Source: an uncultured Candidatus Competibacteraceae bacterium
GTDB taxonomy: Bacteria; Pseudomonadota; Gammaproteobacteria; Competibacterales; Competibacteraceae
DNA length: 64,000 nucleotides
Direction: 5' to 3'
Assembly (NCBI GenBank): GCA_903879705.1
Contig: CAIRMO010000055.1
Span: forward strand, 1-64,000
The notes beneath the pieces were generated by a model that ran no database searches, had not been told where the DNA came from, and saw only the letters and a program-made list of their open reading frames with translations. Position numbers and translations under genes: made by a program. This document shows positions 41,935 through 50,831 of this stretch, one piece after another (the stretch's first letter is position 1; each line of letters begins with the position of its first letter).

Positions 41935-43913
41935 AAAATGTAAAAGACTTTTTAAAACGATTAGCCATGCAGTGTGCTGACCAAAGCGGTCAACACAGGC
42001 ATGAGAAGCCTCTTATCCGATTACTTATGGTCACCCGGGAGCGCCCGGATGATCGGCGTTATGGGCTGGGCAAAAGTCTTGATCCGGTACTGGAAGCATT
42101 AAACTACGAGGCCGTGGAATACCGTTATCTAACCCAGGATGACGCCGGTCAACGGAGCTGGGATTGGCTGCGTCGGGCGCATCGGTGGATAACTTGGGGG
42201 TTAACGCCGGTTTTACGCGGAACCGAGGTTGCCGGGGTGACTTGGGGTGTACTGGAACGCGCCAACATGGGACGACTGGCGGTAAAAGTCGCCTTGGCCG
42301 AAGGCTGGACCCATGTCCATTGTCACGATCCGCTGATTGCCTGGGGATTACGCTGGTCCCTGCGTTTGAACTGCCATTCTGCGCCGATTCGTTGGGGAGT
42401 CACCGAGCATGGCTTTGGCTGTTACGCCCAGGCCATCCACGAAGATGGAGCGCGTTTGGGCCAGCAGGTCATGCGCTGGATGCGGCGATTGGAAAGCCGG
42501 GTGTTGCTGGCCGCAAACTGGGTGATCTGTCCAACCCGTCTCGCTCAGGCGCAGCTGTTGCGCGACTTGGCCTTACCACGGCTTCCCGCTCATTTTCATG
42601 TGATTCCCCACCCCGCACCCACGGTTAACCTGCCTTGCCGAGCTACGGCGAGAAATGAGCTGGGTTGGGCCGATCACGAATGGGTCTGGTTAGCAGTAGG
42701 ACGATTGGCACCGCTGAAAGCCTTTGATTTGCTCATCCGGGCCTTCGCGTTGCTGGCTGGCCGAGTCGCTATTCGCCAGCGCCTGCATATCGTCGGCGGC
42801 GGTAATCCGATCGCTTTACTGGCGCTAGCCCAATCGCTCGGGGTGTCGAACCGGGTCAGCGTTGGCGAAACCGACCAAATCGGGCGCTATTACGCGGCAG
42901 CCGATGCCTACATCAGCACCTCCCGCACCGAATCTTTTGGAATGGCGAATCTTGAAGCCTTGACAGCGGGTTTGCCGGTTCTGGCGACGGCGGCGGGGGG
43001 CGTACCGGAAGTTATGGGTGAAGCGGCGGGGTTGATGCCGGTGGATGCCCCGGAAGTATGGGCGATCCTGATGCAAAATTTCGTAGAAAACCCGGCGGAG
43101 TGTCAACAATGGTCACGTCGTGCTCTGAACCGGGCAGGCCAGTGGCCCGACAGCGCGAAGGTGGCTTGCGCCTATCGGGCGGTATATGCCGGAACGCCGG
43201 TTCCCGATTTGAGGCTACCCGCCGCTGAGCAATTTGCCGCGCCACCGTTGCGCCAGCCGATCTTTCGGGTGATCGAACCGCTTTCGCTGGCTGGCATTGG
43301 CCGGGTGCTGGTTTTTGCTCCTCATGCCGATGATGAGACGCTGGGGTGTGGTGGACTTATCGTCTTGCTGGCTGATTCCGGGATACCGGTACAGGTTTGT
43401 GTGATCAGTGATGGCTACTTGGGTGACCCGGAACACCGAATGTCCGGCGATACCGTGGAACGCCGCAAAGCCGAAGCGCGCCAAGCCACCCGGGTTCTGG
43501 GTAGCCTGCCCCCCCGTTTTTTAGGGCTGCCGGATGGCGGACTGGACGGGGTAGACAATCTGCCTGAGTTGATGGCGGCTGAGATCGCTGCTTTCAATCC
43601 CGACTGTATTCTGTTGCCTGCTGAAAGCGATGCCCATTCAGACCATGTAGCGACGGCGAAGGCCGGACGGCAAGCGATACGGCGACTCCGTCAGAAGATG
43701 CGGATACTGTGTTATGAACTGTGGACGCCCTTGCCGATTAATCGACTACTCGATATTTCCACAGTGTTCGACCGCAAAACTGCGGCGTTGGCCGGTTATA
43801 AATTACCCTTGTCTTATGTGGATTACTTGGCGGCGGTAACCGGATTGGCTCAGTACCGGGGAATTCAGCTACCCGCGGGGCGCGGTTTGGCTGAGGGCTA
43901 TCTGGAACTATGA
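41931..43913 (+). CDS. Fused GT4 glycosyltransferase and PIG-L/LmbE deacetylase
   Basis: About 660 residues from GTG 41931. ATG 41967 is a possible later start; an upstream ATG at 41706 would add 75 hydrophobic residues that belong to the decayed gene. The first 430 residues are a GT-B/GT4 glycosyltransferase (VTRERPDDRRYGLGKSLDP, then LAVGRLAPLKAFDLLIRAFA, then EX7E-like RTESFGMANLEAL). From residue 464 a PIG-L-type deacetylase begins with the metal motif PHADDETLGCGG, followed by ESDAHSDH. The pair suggests transfer of an N-acetyl sugar and its deacetylation by one chain. It starts 3 bp before the acetyltransferase gene. Confidence 0.85.
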   Translation: MKNVKDFLKRLAMQCADQSGQHRHEKPLIRLLMVTRERPDDRRYGLGKSLDPVLEALNYEAVEYRYLTQDDAGQRSWDWLRRAHRWITWGLTPVLRGTEVAGVTWGVLERANMGRLAVKVALAEGWTHVHCHDPLIAWGLRWSLRLNCHSAPIRWGVTEHGFGCYAQAIHEDGARLGQQVMRWMRRLESRVLLAANWVICPTRLAQAQLLRDLALPRLPAHFHVIPHPAPTVNLPCRATARNELGWADHEWVWLAVGRLAPLKAFDLLIRAFALLAGRVAIRQRLHIVGGGNPIALLALAQSLGVSNRVSVGETDQIGRYYAAADAYISTSRTESFGMANLEALTAGLPVLATAAGGVPEVMGEAAGLMPVDAPEVWAILMQNFVENPAECQQWSRRALNRAGQWPDSAKVACAYRAVYAGTPVPDLRLPAAEQFAAPPLRQPIFRVIEPLSLAGIGRVLVFAPHADDETLGCGGLIVLLADSGIPVQVCVISDGYLGDPEHRMSGDTVERRKAEARQATRVLGSLPPRFLGLPDGGLDGVDNLPELMAAEIAAFNPDCILLPAESDAHSDHVATAKAGRQAIRRLRQKMRILCYELWTPLPINRLLDISTVFDRKTAALAGYKLPLSYVDYLAAVTGLAQYRGIQLPAGRGLAEGYLEL

Positions 43914-43916
43914 TTT

Positions 43917-44867
43917 ATGCAAATTGAACCGGTTTGCGCGGGTGATCGCGAAGCGTTATTTCAACTCTTTACGCGGTGTTTTGGTCTTGCGCCGCAGCGG
44001 GAAACCTGGCAATGGAAATACGATGCCGGCGCTGGAGTGGGCGTGGTGGCGCACGATCGTGGCGAGTTAGTCGCGCACTACGGGGCATTGATTCGTCGCG
44101 TACTGTTCCAGGGAGAGCATGGACAGGCATTAGCGCCGATGGATGTGATGGTCGCTCCCGAACAGCGGGGCGTACTTAGCAAGCAGAACGGTTTGATGGC
44201 GCAGACCGCCCGCTACCTCTTCCAACAGCAGTTCGGGGAGGGGAAACCCTGTCGGCTGGCGATGGGGTTTCCTACCCGCCGGGCCCGGGCGCTGGGAGCA
44301 AGGCTGGGACTGTATATTGATGTGAGCGTGGTCGATGAACTGTCGTGGTCGTCGCGACCGCTGAACTGGTATGAGCGGTTGCAGTATCGAATCACACCGT
44401 TGCGCGATGGCGATCTGGATGCTTGGGTCAACCCGGCTTGGCGGGCGATGGCGGCTGATTTTCATGAGATGGTGATTGGGGTGCGTGACAGTGCTTGGGT
44501 TCGTTACCGCTATCTGCAACATCCAGCGCGAAACTACTTGGTGCTGGGCATCCAGAATCGTTGGGGGACCCACCGGTTGGGAGTGGTTGTGGTTCGTGAG
44601 GATGAGGACAGCGGGTTGGAATGTCTGGACCTGATTGCACCGCGTTCAACCATGCCCGAATTGGTGAGGGTGTTGCGGCACTACTGTAGCCATTTGAGTC
44701 GAACCCGGTTGCATCTCTGGGTGAACCGGTTGTTGCGGGAGCCATTGATGAGTGCCGAGGTTGAGGTACTCGACCGCGATATGCGCCTAACTGTCACCGT
44801 CGGTCCAAACAGCGAATATTACGCCCGCCGATGGTGGATTACCAACGGCGATACTGATTTTCGTTGA
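43917..44867 (+). CDS. GNAT-family N-acetyltransferase-like protein
   Basis: A 316-residue protein with a GNAT-like N-terminal domain. Residues 1-120 show the expected strand order (MQIEPVCAGDREALFQLF, then HYGALIRRVLF, then MDVMVAPEQRGVLSKQNGL). PEQRG..SKQNGL resembles the acetyl-CoA loop (R/Q-x-x-G-x-G/A), which is imperfect here. The C-terminal half is a second domain ending in Arg/Trp-rich sequence. Such proteins in surface-sugar clusters acylate amino sugars. It is flanked by the glycosyltransferase-deacetylase fusion and another GT4 gene, which would fit deacetylation followed by re-acylation. Confidence 0.65.
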   Translation: MQIEPVCAGDREALFQLFTRCFGLAPQRETWQWKYDAGAGVGVVAHDRGELVAHYGALIRRVLFQGEHGQALAPMDVMVAPEQRGVLSKQNGLMAQTARYLFQQQFGEGKPCRLAMGFPTRRARALGARLGLYIDVSVVDELSWSSRPLNWYERLQYRITPLRDGDLDAWVNPAWRAMAADFHEMVIGVRDSAWVRYRYLQHPARNYLVLGIQNRWGTHRLGVVVVREDEDSGLECLDLIAPRSTMPELVRVLRHYCSHLSRTRLHLWVNRLLREPLMSAEVEVLDRDMRLTVTVGPNSEYYARRWWITNGDTDFR

Positions 44868-44883
44868 CAATAACCTGGACTCA

Positions 44884-46041
44884 ATGATCAATCCCCATCG
44901 CCCTCGGGTGCTATTTGTACTGCCGGCCATCACTATGGGTGGGGCAGAAATCCGCTTGCTGAATATGCTGGATCAGTTTGAGCGGATCGAACCGGCGCTA
45001 CTGACACACCGAGTCTTGCTGGAGTATTGCCCCAGTAACATTCTGGCGCTGCCGTTTGAGGGCTATCCGGATTGTGTTAACCCCTATCCGTTCGATTGGA
45101 AAAATGCTTGCGCCTATGCCCGAGCCATTGCTGAGACAGGAAACCGGTGGGGAGCAGCGCTGGTTTTTGGCTGGATGCACAATGGCAGTATCTTCACAGC
45201 GCTGGCGGGAACCCTGTTTGGTCTGAAGAGCCGCTTGGCGGGTAGTGTGTTGGGGCCAATTTCGGAACACTATCGTTTTCAGGGACTCTCGCCCACCTGG
45301 TACGAGCGTGTACTCCTTACTTTCACTTTTCGCCGATTGCAGGGTCTGGTCGTTCCCTCCGATGGCACGCGGCAAGACCTGATCGACTATTGTTATGCCC
45401 CCGCCCGATATGTACAGCGGATCTACAACGGCGTTGACTTGGCTAAGGTGCGCGATCTGGCTCAGTGGGCGCTGCCGAAACTTCCTTCGGATGCGCCGGT
45501 GGTGCTGGCGGCTTCGCGGTTGAGCCTGGAGAAAGGGTTTGATGTGCAATTGCGGGCCTTTGCGCGAGTGCGTCAAGTCACTAACGCCCGCTTTTTCATT
45601 CTTGGCGAGGGACCGCTGCGTCTCCGGATCGAAGGCTGGATTACCGAACTGGGATTATCAAACGACGTAAAGCTGCTCGGATTTCAGCGCAACCCGTTTG
45701 CTTGGATGCGCCTCGCCTCAGTGTTTTTAATGGCTTCCAGACTCGAGGGTTTCGGGAATGCGCTGGTCGAGGCCATGTCACTGGGTCTTCCGGTGGTGAG
45801 TACTGCTTGCCCGTATGGTCCCCGAGAGATTGTCGAACAGGGGCACAGTGGTCTGCTGTCGCCAGTGGATGATGATGCGGCATTAGCTGATAACCTGTTG
45901 CGCGTATTGCAAAACGCTGAGTATGCAACTCGGCTGGGTGAAGGTGCGCGGTTACGGGCAAAGGCTTTTACGATGACAGCGATGATTGAAGGTTACGAAC
46001 GGTTTGTTTTAACCTGCTTGAAAAATATTATTATTAGTTAA
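44884..46041 (+). CDS. GT4 family glycosyltransferase
   Basis: A 385-residue GT-B glycosyltransferase. The N-terminal motif VLFVLPAITMGGAEIRLLNM shows the glycine loop of GT4 enzymes. The C-terminal donor domain has VVLAASRLSLEKGFDVQLRA and FILGEGPLRLRIE. The EX7E motif lies in RLEGFGNALVEAMSLGLPVV. The catalytic pattern is complete. It lies 16 bp after the acetyltransferase gene. Donor and acceptor are not deducible. An AT-rich end and 270 bp of weakly coding sequence follow. Confidence 0.9.
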   Translation: MINPHRPRVLFVLPAITMGGAEIRLLNMLDQFERIEPALLTHRVLLEYCPSNILALPFEGYPDCVNPYPFDWKNACAYARAIAETGNRWGAALVFGWMHNGSIFTALAGTLFGLKSRLAGSVLGPISEHYRFQGLSPTWYERVLLTFTFRRLQGLVVPSDGTRQDLIDYCYAPARYVQRIYNGVDLAKVRDLAQWALPKLPSDAPVVLAASRLSLEKGFDVQLRAFARVRQVTNARFFILGEGPLRLRIEGWITELGLSNDVKLLGFQRNPFAWMRLASVFLMASRLEGFGNALVEAMSLGLPVVSTACPYGPREIVEQGHSGLLSPVDDDAALADNLLRVLQNAEYATRLGEGARLRAKAFTMTAMIEGYERFVLTCLKNIIIS

Positions 46042-46128
46042 GATAATAGGTAGAAATTCTTGTTTTAGCGCCAAGTGCCGTCGTTCCGACCGGGAAGCGC
46101 TGCCCAGTGTCAAGGAAGGCCACCGTAG

Positions 46129-46314
46129 ATGCCCCAGAGAAGCCGTTTCAGCGTTCCGTTTCAGCGTCGAAAATTGACATCCATTGAGAATTGCTACCAT
46201 GCCGAAACCGGGCCAATTATCCATGACGAATATGTCTGGCGCGAGAACGGGCTATTCACGCTGAGCCGCACTGACTTGATGCGGTTGCTGATTCAGCAGC
46301 GGGCGGTGACGTGA
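46129..46314 (+). pseudogene. Short ORF, possible 3' remnant of a polysaccharide gene
   Basis: Sixty-one residues whose second half (IIHDEYVWRENGLFTLSRTD) looks like a genuine protein C-terminus, while the first half is not convincing. Its stop overlaps the GTG start of the next glycosyltransferase in a GTGA pattern, as if it were the end of a once longer operon gene. The rest of the 46042-46310 gap has no gene I recognise. It may be the tail of a deleted gene. Real translation is doubtful. Confidence 0.3.
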
Positions 46315-47132
46315 TCCGGCTTGGCATTTCGATCGTCACCTATGCCCCAAATCTGGCGCTGCTAACCCAGGTCTTGGCGCAACTGGGGCAAGCCTTGCGC
46401 CACGCCCGTCAGCACGACGAGTTGATCGAAGCCCGGTTAATCCTGGTTGACAACGGCCCCGGTTCCGGTTGGCGGGAACCCTTGCAGCAGCTACTCGAAA
46501 CCGCCGCCGGGTCCGTCCCGTTCGAGTTATTGAGCGGACATGGCAACCTCGGCTATGGCGCCGGTCACAACTTGGCCCTTCAGCGCAGCGCCGCCGATCT
46601 GCACCTGATTCTCAATCCCGACGTGTTGCTGGAAGAGGACGCCTTGAGCGTGGGACTGGCGTTTCTGGCCGCATATCCCGAAGTCGGGCTGGTCACGCCG
46701 GCGGTCTGGGATCCAGCGGGACAACGCCAGTATTTATGCAAACGCTATCCGACCGTGCTGGATTTGGCGTTGCGCGGCTTTGCCCCAGCCGGGTTGCGGC
46801 GACGGTTTCAAGCCCGCCTGGATCGGTACGAACTGCGCGATCAGATCGGTGACGCGCTGTTCTGGGATCCGCCCGTCGTCAGCGGTTGTTTCATGCTGGG
46901 GCGACAGGCGTCGCTGGCGCAGGTCGGGGGATTTCGCCCGGAGTATTTTCTCTATTTCGAGGATTTTGACCTGAGTTTGCGACTGGCGGCGGTGACCCGG
47001 CTGGTTTATGTGCCGCAAATTCGCATTGTGCATTGGGGCGGTCATGCGGCGCGCAAGGGCGTTCGCCATATCAGTTTGTTTCTGCGAGCTGCGGCGCGGT
47101 TCTTTCAGCAACACGGGTGGCGATGGTGGTAG
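46311..47132 (+). CDS. GT2 family glycosyltransferase (rhamnosyltransferase-like)
   Basis: A 273-residue GT-A enzyme. It begins RLGISIVTYAPNLALLTQVL and has the nucleotide-binding block LVDNGPGSGW. The metal motif is in LHLILNPDVLLEEDAL (NPD). VVSGCFMLGRQASLAQVGGF and YFEDFDLSLRL are typical of WbbL/RfbF-like rhamnosyltransferases. The start is GTG 46311; the end overlaps the epimerase by 10 bp. With rmlACD at 20 kb, a rhamnose donor is plausible but not shown. Confidence 0.88.
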   Translation: MIRLGISIVTYAPNLALLTQVLAQLGQALRHARQHDELIEARLILVDNGPGSGWREPLQQLLETAAGSVPFELLSGHGNLGYGAGHNLALQRSAADLHLILNPDVLLEEDALSVGLAFLAAYPEVGLVTPAVWDPAGQRQYLCKRYPTVLDLALRGFAPAGLRRRFQARLDRYELRDQIGDALFWDPPVVSGCFMLGRQASLAQVGGFRPEYFLYFEDFDLSLRLAAVTRLVYVPQIRIVHWGGHAARKGVRHISLFLRAAARFFQQHGWRWW

Positions 47133-48133
47133 CTGCGGATTTCTTCCACGACCGGCCGGTGCTGGTTACCGGCGCGACCGGCTTCATCGGCCGTCGCCTG
47201 GTCACGGCCTTGCGGGAACGCGATGCACGGGTGCGGGTGCTGGTTCGCTCCATCAGCAGTGTGCCGCTGGACTGGGAGCGGGTAGAGACTGTTACTGGCG
47301 ATGTGGCCGACTCGGCTAGTCTCATCCGCGCCGGTGCCGGCATCGATACCGTGATCCACGCCGCCGGGTTCGCCCATGCCGATGCGGCCAATACTCCAGA
47401 ATTTGTTGCCCGACACTGGGCGATTAATGCCGAGGGAACTTTTCGCCTGCTCGATGCAGCAGTCGCGGCGGGAGTCAAACGCTTCATTTTCCTCAGCAGC
47501 GTCAAGGCGGTCGGCGAGCCGGGGTCAAGCTGGGTGGACGAATGCTGGGATACGTCGCCGGAGACGCCTTATGGCCAAGCTAAACGCGCTGCTGAAGAAC
47601 GAGTGCTGGCGGTGGGACGGGTCACGGGAATGCCGGTGGTCAATCTGCGTCCGGCACTGGTTTACGGCCCCGGCATGAAAGGCAACTTGCCACGCTTGAT
47701 CGATGCCGTGCGGCGCGGCTGGCTGCCGCCCCTGCCAGAGACGGGCAACTGCCGGTCGCTGGTTCATGTGGACGATGTAGTGCAAGCCGTGCTGCTGGCG
47801 GCGGCGCGGCCGGTGGCAGCGGGACAAACCTATTTCGTCACCGATGGCCAGTCCTATTCAGGACGGGAGCTGTACCTCCTGATCCGCCGGGGACTGAATT
47901 TGCCAGAGCCGCACTGGGCGCTGCCAGCCCCGGTGTTCTATGGCCTGGCCAAGCTGGCGGATGGTTGGTTGCGGCTGGCGGGACGGCGGAACCATCCGGT
48001 TCAAACCGCGCTGAACCAGGTGCTAGGCGGAGCCGGTTACGACTCCAGCCGCATTCAGCGGGAACTGGGTTATCGGCCGGAATGGACGCTGGCGCGCTAT
48101 AGCGAAAGTGCGAGGGCAGGACGAGGGTCATGA
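47123..48133 (+). CDS. NAD-dependent nucleotide-sugar epimerase/dehydratase
   Basis: An extended short-chain dehydrogenase of 336 residues from ATG 47123; GTG 47126 is an alternative. The Rossmann motif GATGFIGRRL (about residues 17-26) and HAAGFAHAD are followed by LSSVKAVGE and the catalytic YGQAK. The active-site Ser-Tyr-Lys is thus intact. It resembles WbpV/WbpK-like C4-reductases and epimerases (UDP-GlcNAc- or galactose-type). It overlaps the GT2 gene by 10 bp and the next gene by 4 bp, so it is translationally linked to both. Confidence 0.88.
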   Translation: MVVAADFFHDRPVLVTGATGFIGRRLVTALRERDARVRVLVRSISSVPLDWERVETVTGDVADSASLIRAGAGIDTVIHAAGFAHADAANTPEFVARHWAINAEGTFRLLDAAVAAGVKRFIFLSSVKAVGEPGSSWVDECWDTSPETPYGQAKRAAEERVLAVGRVTGMPVVNLRPALVYGPGMKGNLPRLIDAVRRGWLPPLPETGNCRSLVHVDDVVQAVLLAAARPVAAGQTYFVTDGQSYSGRELYLLIRRGLNLPEPHWALPAPVFYGLAKLADGWLRLAGRRNHPVQTALNQVLGGAGYDSSRIQRELGYRPEWTLARYSESARAGRGS

Positions 48134-49323
48134 TCGAAACCAGGCATTGGAGTGGCCGGCAGGTGGGTGGTGTGGCGCTGGCGGCGGTGGGCGGCGCAGT
48201 GGCGACTCTGCTGATTTTACTGTTGTTTTATCAGCTTGATGGGCTGGCCGGGGTGGCATCGCCGCTGATTCTGAGCGGAACTGAATGGCAAGTAGCCGCC
48301 GGTCAGGGCGGGCCGACCGCCGCCGGTTTGGAAATCCGCCAGCCGGATGTGCGGGGCTGGGTGGCAGCGCAAGGCTCCGCCCGGATGGCGCGGGCCAATC
48401 TGTATCGGCGACTGTCCTGGCAGGTGGATGGTCTGGTCCCGGATCGTGAGCTGCGGCTGATTTGGGCCACGCACGCCGAACCGCGCACCGTGCGGGAACG
48501 GGTTTTGCCGTCAGCCGGGCCGGAAGGTGGCGAGTTCGATTTGAGCGATGAACCGCACTGGCAGGGCCGGATCGCCATGATTGGCCTGATGACGCACGGG
48601 CCACTGCCACAACCGCTGCTGATCCGTCGGCTGGAATTGCGGCCAGCGCGATTGAGCAGTGCTGAATTGTTGCGCCGGGCCATCGAAGACTGGACCTCGT
48701 TCGACGACTGGAGTCAGCGCTCGATTAACTACACCAGCGGTGCGCCCCGAGATGCGCTGTTTCCACCGGTGCTGATTGTGGCGCTGTGGGTCGGTTTCAG
48801 CGCTGCGTGCTACGCGCTGTTTGCGCCGCCGCGCTGGCGAGCTGAAGGGCGGCTGCCTTACGCCGTGCTGTTTCTGCTCGGCTGGCTGGCGCTGGATGGG
48901 CGCTGGCAATGGGATTTGCACCAGCGCTTGGCGCAGACGCGTGAACGCTTCGCCGGCAAGAATGAGGTTGAACGGCGGCTGGCTGATCTCGACGGCGAGT
49001 TCTACCGGTTTCTGGGCGAGGTCCGGCAGCACTTGCCGGAACAACCCACGCGGTTATTCATTCTCAGCAGCGATCCGCACAGCTTCTGGGCCGGTCGCGC
49101 TCGCTACCATTTATTGCCGCATAACGGTTATGCCGGACTGGCGCAATTACCGCACCCTGACCAGGCGCATCCCGGCGACTATGTGCTGATTCTCGCGCCG
49201 CTGGCCAGTGTGACTTACCGCGCTGAGCAACGGATTCTGGAAAGCGGCAAACAGCGCTTGCCCGCCGAGCTGTTATACGCGGCACCGGCGGGGACGCTGT
49301 TCCGGGTGCGAGGAGGCAAATGA
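48130..49323 (+). CDS. Membrane protein of unknown function in polysaccharide cluster
   Basis: A 397-residue protein with an N-terminal helix (about residues 14-36) and two further helices at about 216-235 and 243-258. A periplasmic domain of about 180 residues lies between the first and second, and about 140 residues follow the last helix (QPTRLFILSSDPHSFWAGRA). No family is recognised and no catalytic motif is visible. It overlaps the epimerase and the following polytopic protein by 4 bp each, so the two membrane proteins probably form a unit. A role in polysaccharide handling is inferred only from position. Confidence 0.8.
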   Translation: MIETRHWSGRQVGGVALAAVGGAVATLLILLLFYQLDGLAGVASPLILSGTEWQVAAGQGGPTAAGLEIRQPDVRGWVAAQGSARMARANLYRRLSWQVDGLVPDRELRLIWATHAEPRTVRERVLPSAGPEGGEFDLSDEPHWQGRIAMIGLMTHGPLPQPLLIRRLELRPARLSSAELLRRAIEDWTSFDDWSQRSINYTSGAPRDALFPPVLIVALWVGFSAACYALFAPPRWRAEGRLPYAVLFLLGWLALDGRWQWDLHQRLAQTRERFAGKNEVERRLADLDGEFYRFLGEVRQHLPEQPTRLFILSSDPHSFWAGRARYHLLPHNGYAGLAQLPHPDQAHPGDYVLILAPLASVTYRAEQRILESGKQRLPAELLYAAPAGTLFRVRGGK

Positions 49324-50831
49324 CGATGGGCTGGTGGGGGGTGGGATTGGCGATCGGTTTGCCGTGGCTGACCGGGACGCTCTGGATATCCGGTGGTCGG
49401 CGCGGGGACGGAGTGCCCGGCGGCGGAGCTGTGGCGATGGGCTATGGCTATGTTCTCGGTCTGCTGGTCGTCACCTTGTTGTTGCGGGCGCAGGCGGCGC
49501 TGGGCTGGCGGCTGGACGCGACTGCGCCGCTGGTCATCATGGCGCTGGTAGCGCTGGCGGGCGGCTGGCGAATCTGGCGGCAGGTGACCGGTCACACGCC
49601 CCATCCCGGCCCGCTTCTGCCAAGAGGACGAGGGGCTTCGCGCTGGCAATGGCTGCTGTTCGCGCTGCTGCTGGGTTGGCTGGGCTGGCGATTTGTGATC
49701 CTGGCGCAGGAAATCTGGCTGCGGCCACTGTATCCCTGGGATGCCTGGACCACTTGGGCCGTTCGGCCCCGGGTATGGTCGGAGTGGCGCGAGTTGATCC
49801 CGTTTGTAGCCCCTCAACTGTGGTTGGCTGACCCGACCGGATCGGCTTATACCATCGAGGCCTGGGCCTATCCCTGGACCGTGCCCTTGCTGGCGCTATG
49901 GCCGACCCTGGCGTTGGGTGCCTGGAACGAGACTGCGGCGAACCTGCCCTGGCTTGGCGCGGCGCTGGCACTGGGATTTGGCTTCTACGGGCAGGCGCGC
50001 TGGTGGGGAGCATCGCCGCTGATCGCGTTGATCTTTACTTGGCTGCTATTGTCGTTGCCCCTGCTGGATACCCATATCGCCTTGGCCGGTTATGCCGACT
50101 TCTGGCTGGCGACGGTGTTCGGCTTGTCGGTGATCGCGTTCTGGCAATGGGCGCGAACCGGCGACCGCCGGCAGGGCGTCCTGGCAGTGCTGCTGGCGCT
50201 GGCCTGTCCGCTGCTCAAGCTGGAAGGCGCAGTCTGGCTGATGCTGTTTATTCCGGCGCTGCTGACGGTCGGGTTACGGGGCTGGCCGTTGCGGATACTC
50301 GCGGCAGCCGTGGCGATCCTCGGAGTCGGCTGGTGGGCGGTGGGCGGCGTGGCGTTTACCCTTCCGGGATGGGGCGCGTTCAGCCTGACCCCGACGCTGA
50401 TTCAAGTTCCATCGCTGGGGACGTTTAATCTGGGCTATCGGGGCAGCTGGGACCCGGTGTTGAACAACTTTTTCGTTCTTTCCAATTGGCATCTGTTCTG
50501 GTACCTGGCCCTGATCGGCGTCGGGCTGGTGGTGGTTCGCTGGCCGGTGGAACGCTGGCAACACGCGCAACTGGTTTTGATGGTTGCCAGCCTGGCCGCG
50601 CTGTTCGTGCTGTTTTTTATGACTGACGCGCAGCGCTGGGCCGAGTACTACACCAGCATCAACCGGGTGTTTTTCGAATTCATTCCGGCTTTCCTGTTTT
50701 GGGTGCTGACCGTCCTGGTTCCGCCGCGTTCAACCGGTCGCGCTGGCCAACGTCTGCCGGTAGCTCTCGATCACGGCGGCAGCGACCGGCCCGATCCCGA
50801 ACTGCTCCTGCAGCGCGGTCACCCCGGCTAG
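49320..50831 (+). CDS. Polytopic membrane protein, possible GT-C glycosyltransferase
   Basis: A 503-residue protein with about eleven hydrophobic segments. After the fourth comes LYPWDAWTTWAVRPRVWSEW, an aromatic and acidic loop like the first periplasmic loop of GT-C glycosyltransferases; this is a weak hint only. Residues 92-107 (HTPHPGPLLPRGRGAS) come from an in-frame palindromic repeat. From about residue 470 (STGRAGQRLPVALDHGG), the reading frame runs antisense through the 3' end of the convergent glycosyltransferase gene. The natural C-terminus was therefore probably lost or replaced. Overlaps the previous gene by 4 bp. Confidence 0.8.
   Translation: MTMGWWGVGLAIGLPWLTGTLWISGGRRGDGVPGGGAVAMGYGYVLGLLVVTLLLRAQAALGWRLDATAPLVIMALVALAGGWRIWRQVTGHTPHPGPLLPRGRGASRWQWLLFALLLGWLGWRFVILAQEIWLRPLYPWDAWTTWAVRPRVWSEWRELIPFVAPQLWLADPTGSAYTIEAWAYPWTVPLLALWPTLALGAWNETAANLPWLGAALALGFGFYGQARWWGASPLIALIFTWLLLSLPLLDTHIALAGYADFWLATVFGLSVIAFWQWARTGDRRQGVLAVLLALACPLLKLEGAVWLMLFIPALLTVGLRGWPLRILAAAVAILGVGWWAVGGVAFTLPGWGAFSLTPTLIQVPSLGTFNLGYRGSWDPVLNNFFVLSNWHLFWYLALIGVGLVVVRWPVERWQHAQLVLMVASLAALFVLFFMTDAQRWAEYYTSINRVFFEFIPAFLFWVLTVLVPPRSTGRAGQRLPVALDHGGSDRPDPELLLQRGHPG
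49594..49640. repeat. In-frame palindromic repeat inside membrane-protein gene (family R3)
   Basis: The sequence CACGCCCCATCCCGGCCCGC...GAGGACGAGGGGC reads HTPHPGPLLPRGRGAS, the peptide signature of dispersed repeats related to the valS insertion at 2981-3020. It falls in the loop between the third and fourth hydrophobic segments, where it should be tolerated. Confidence 0.55.
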
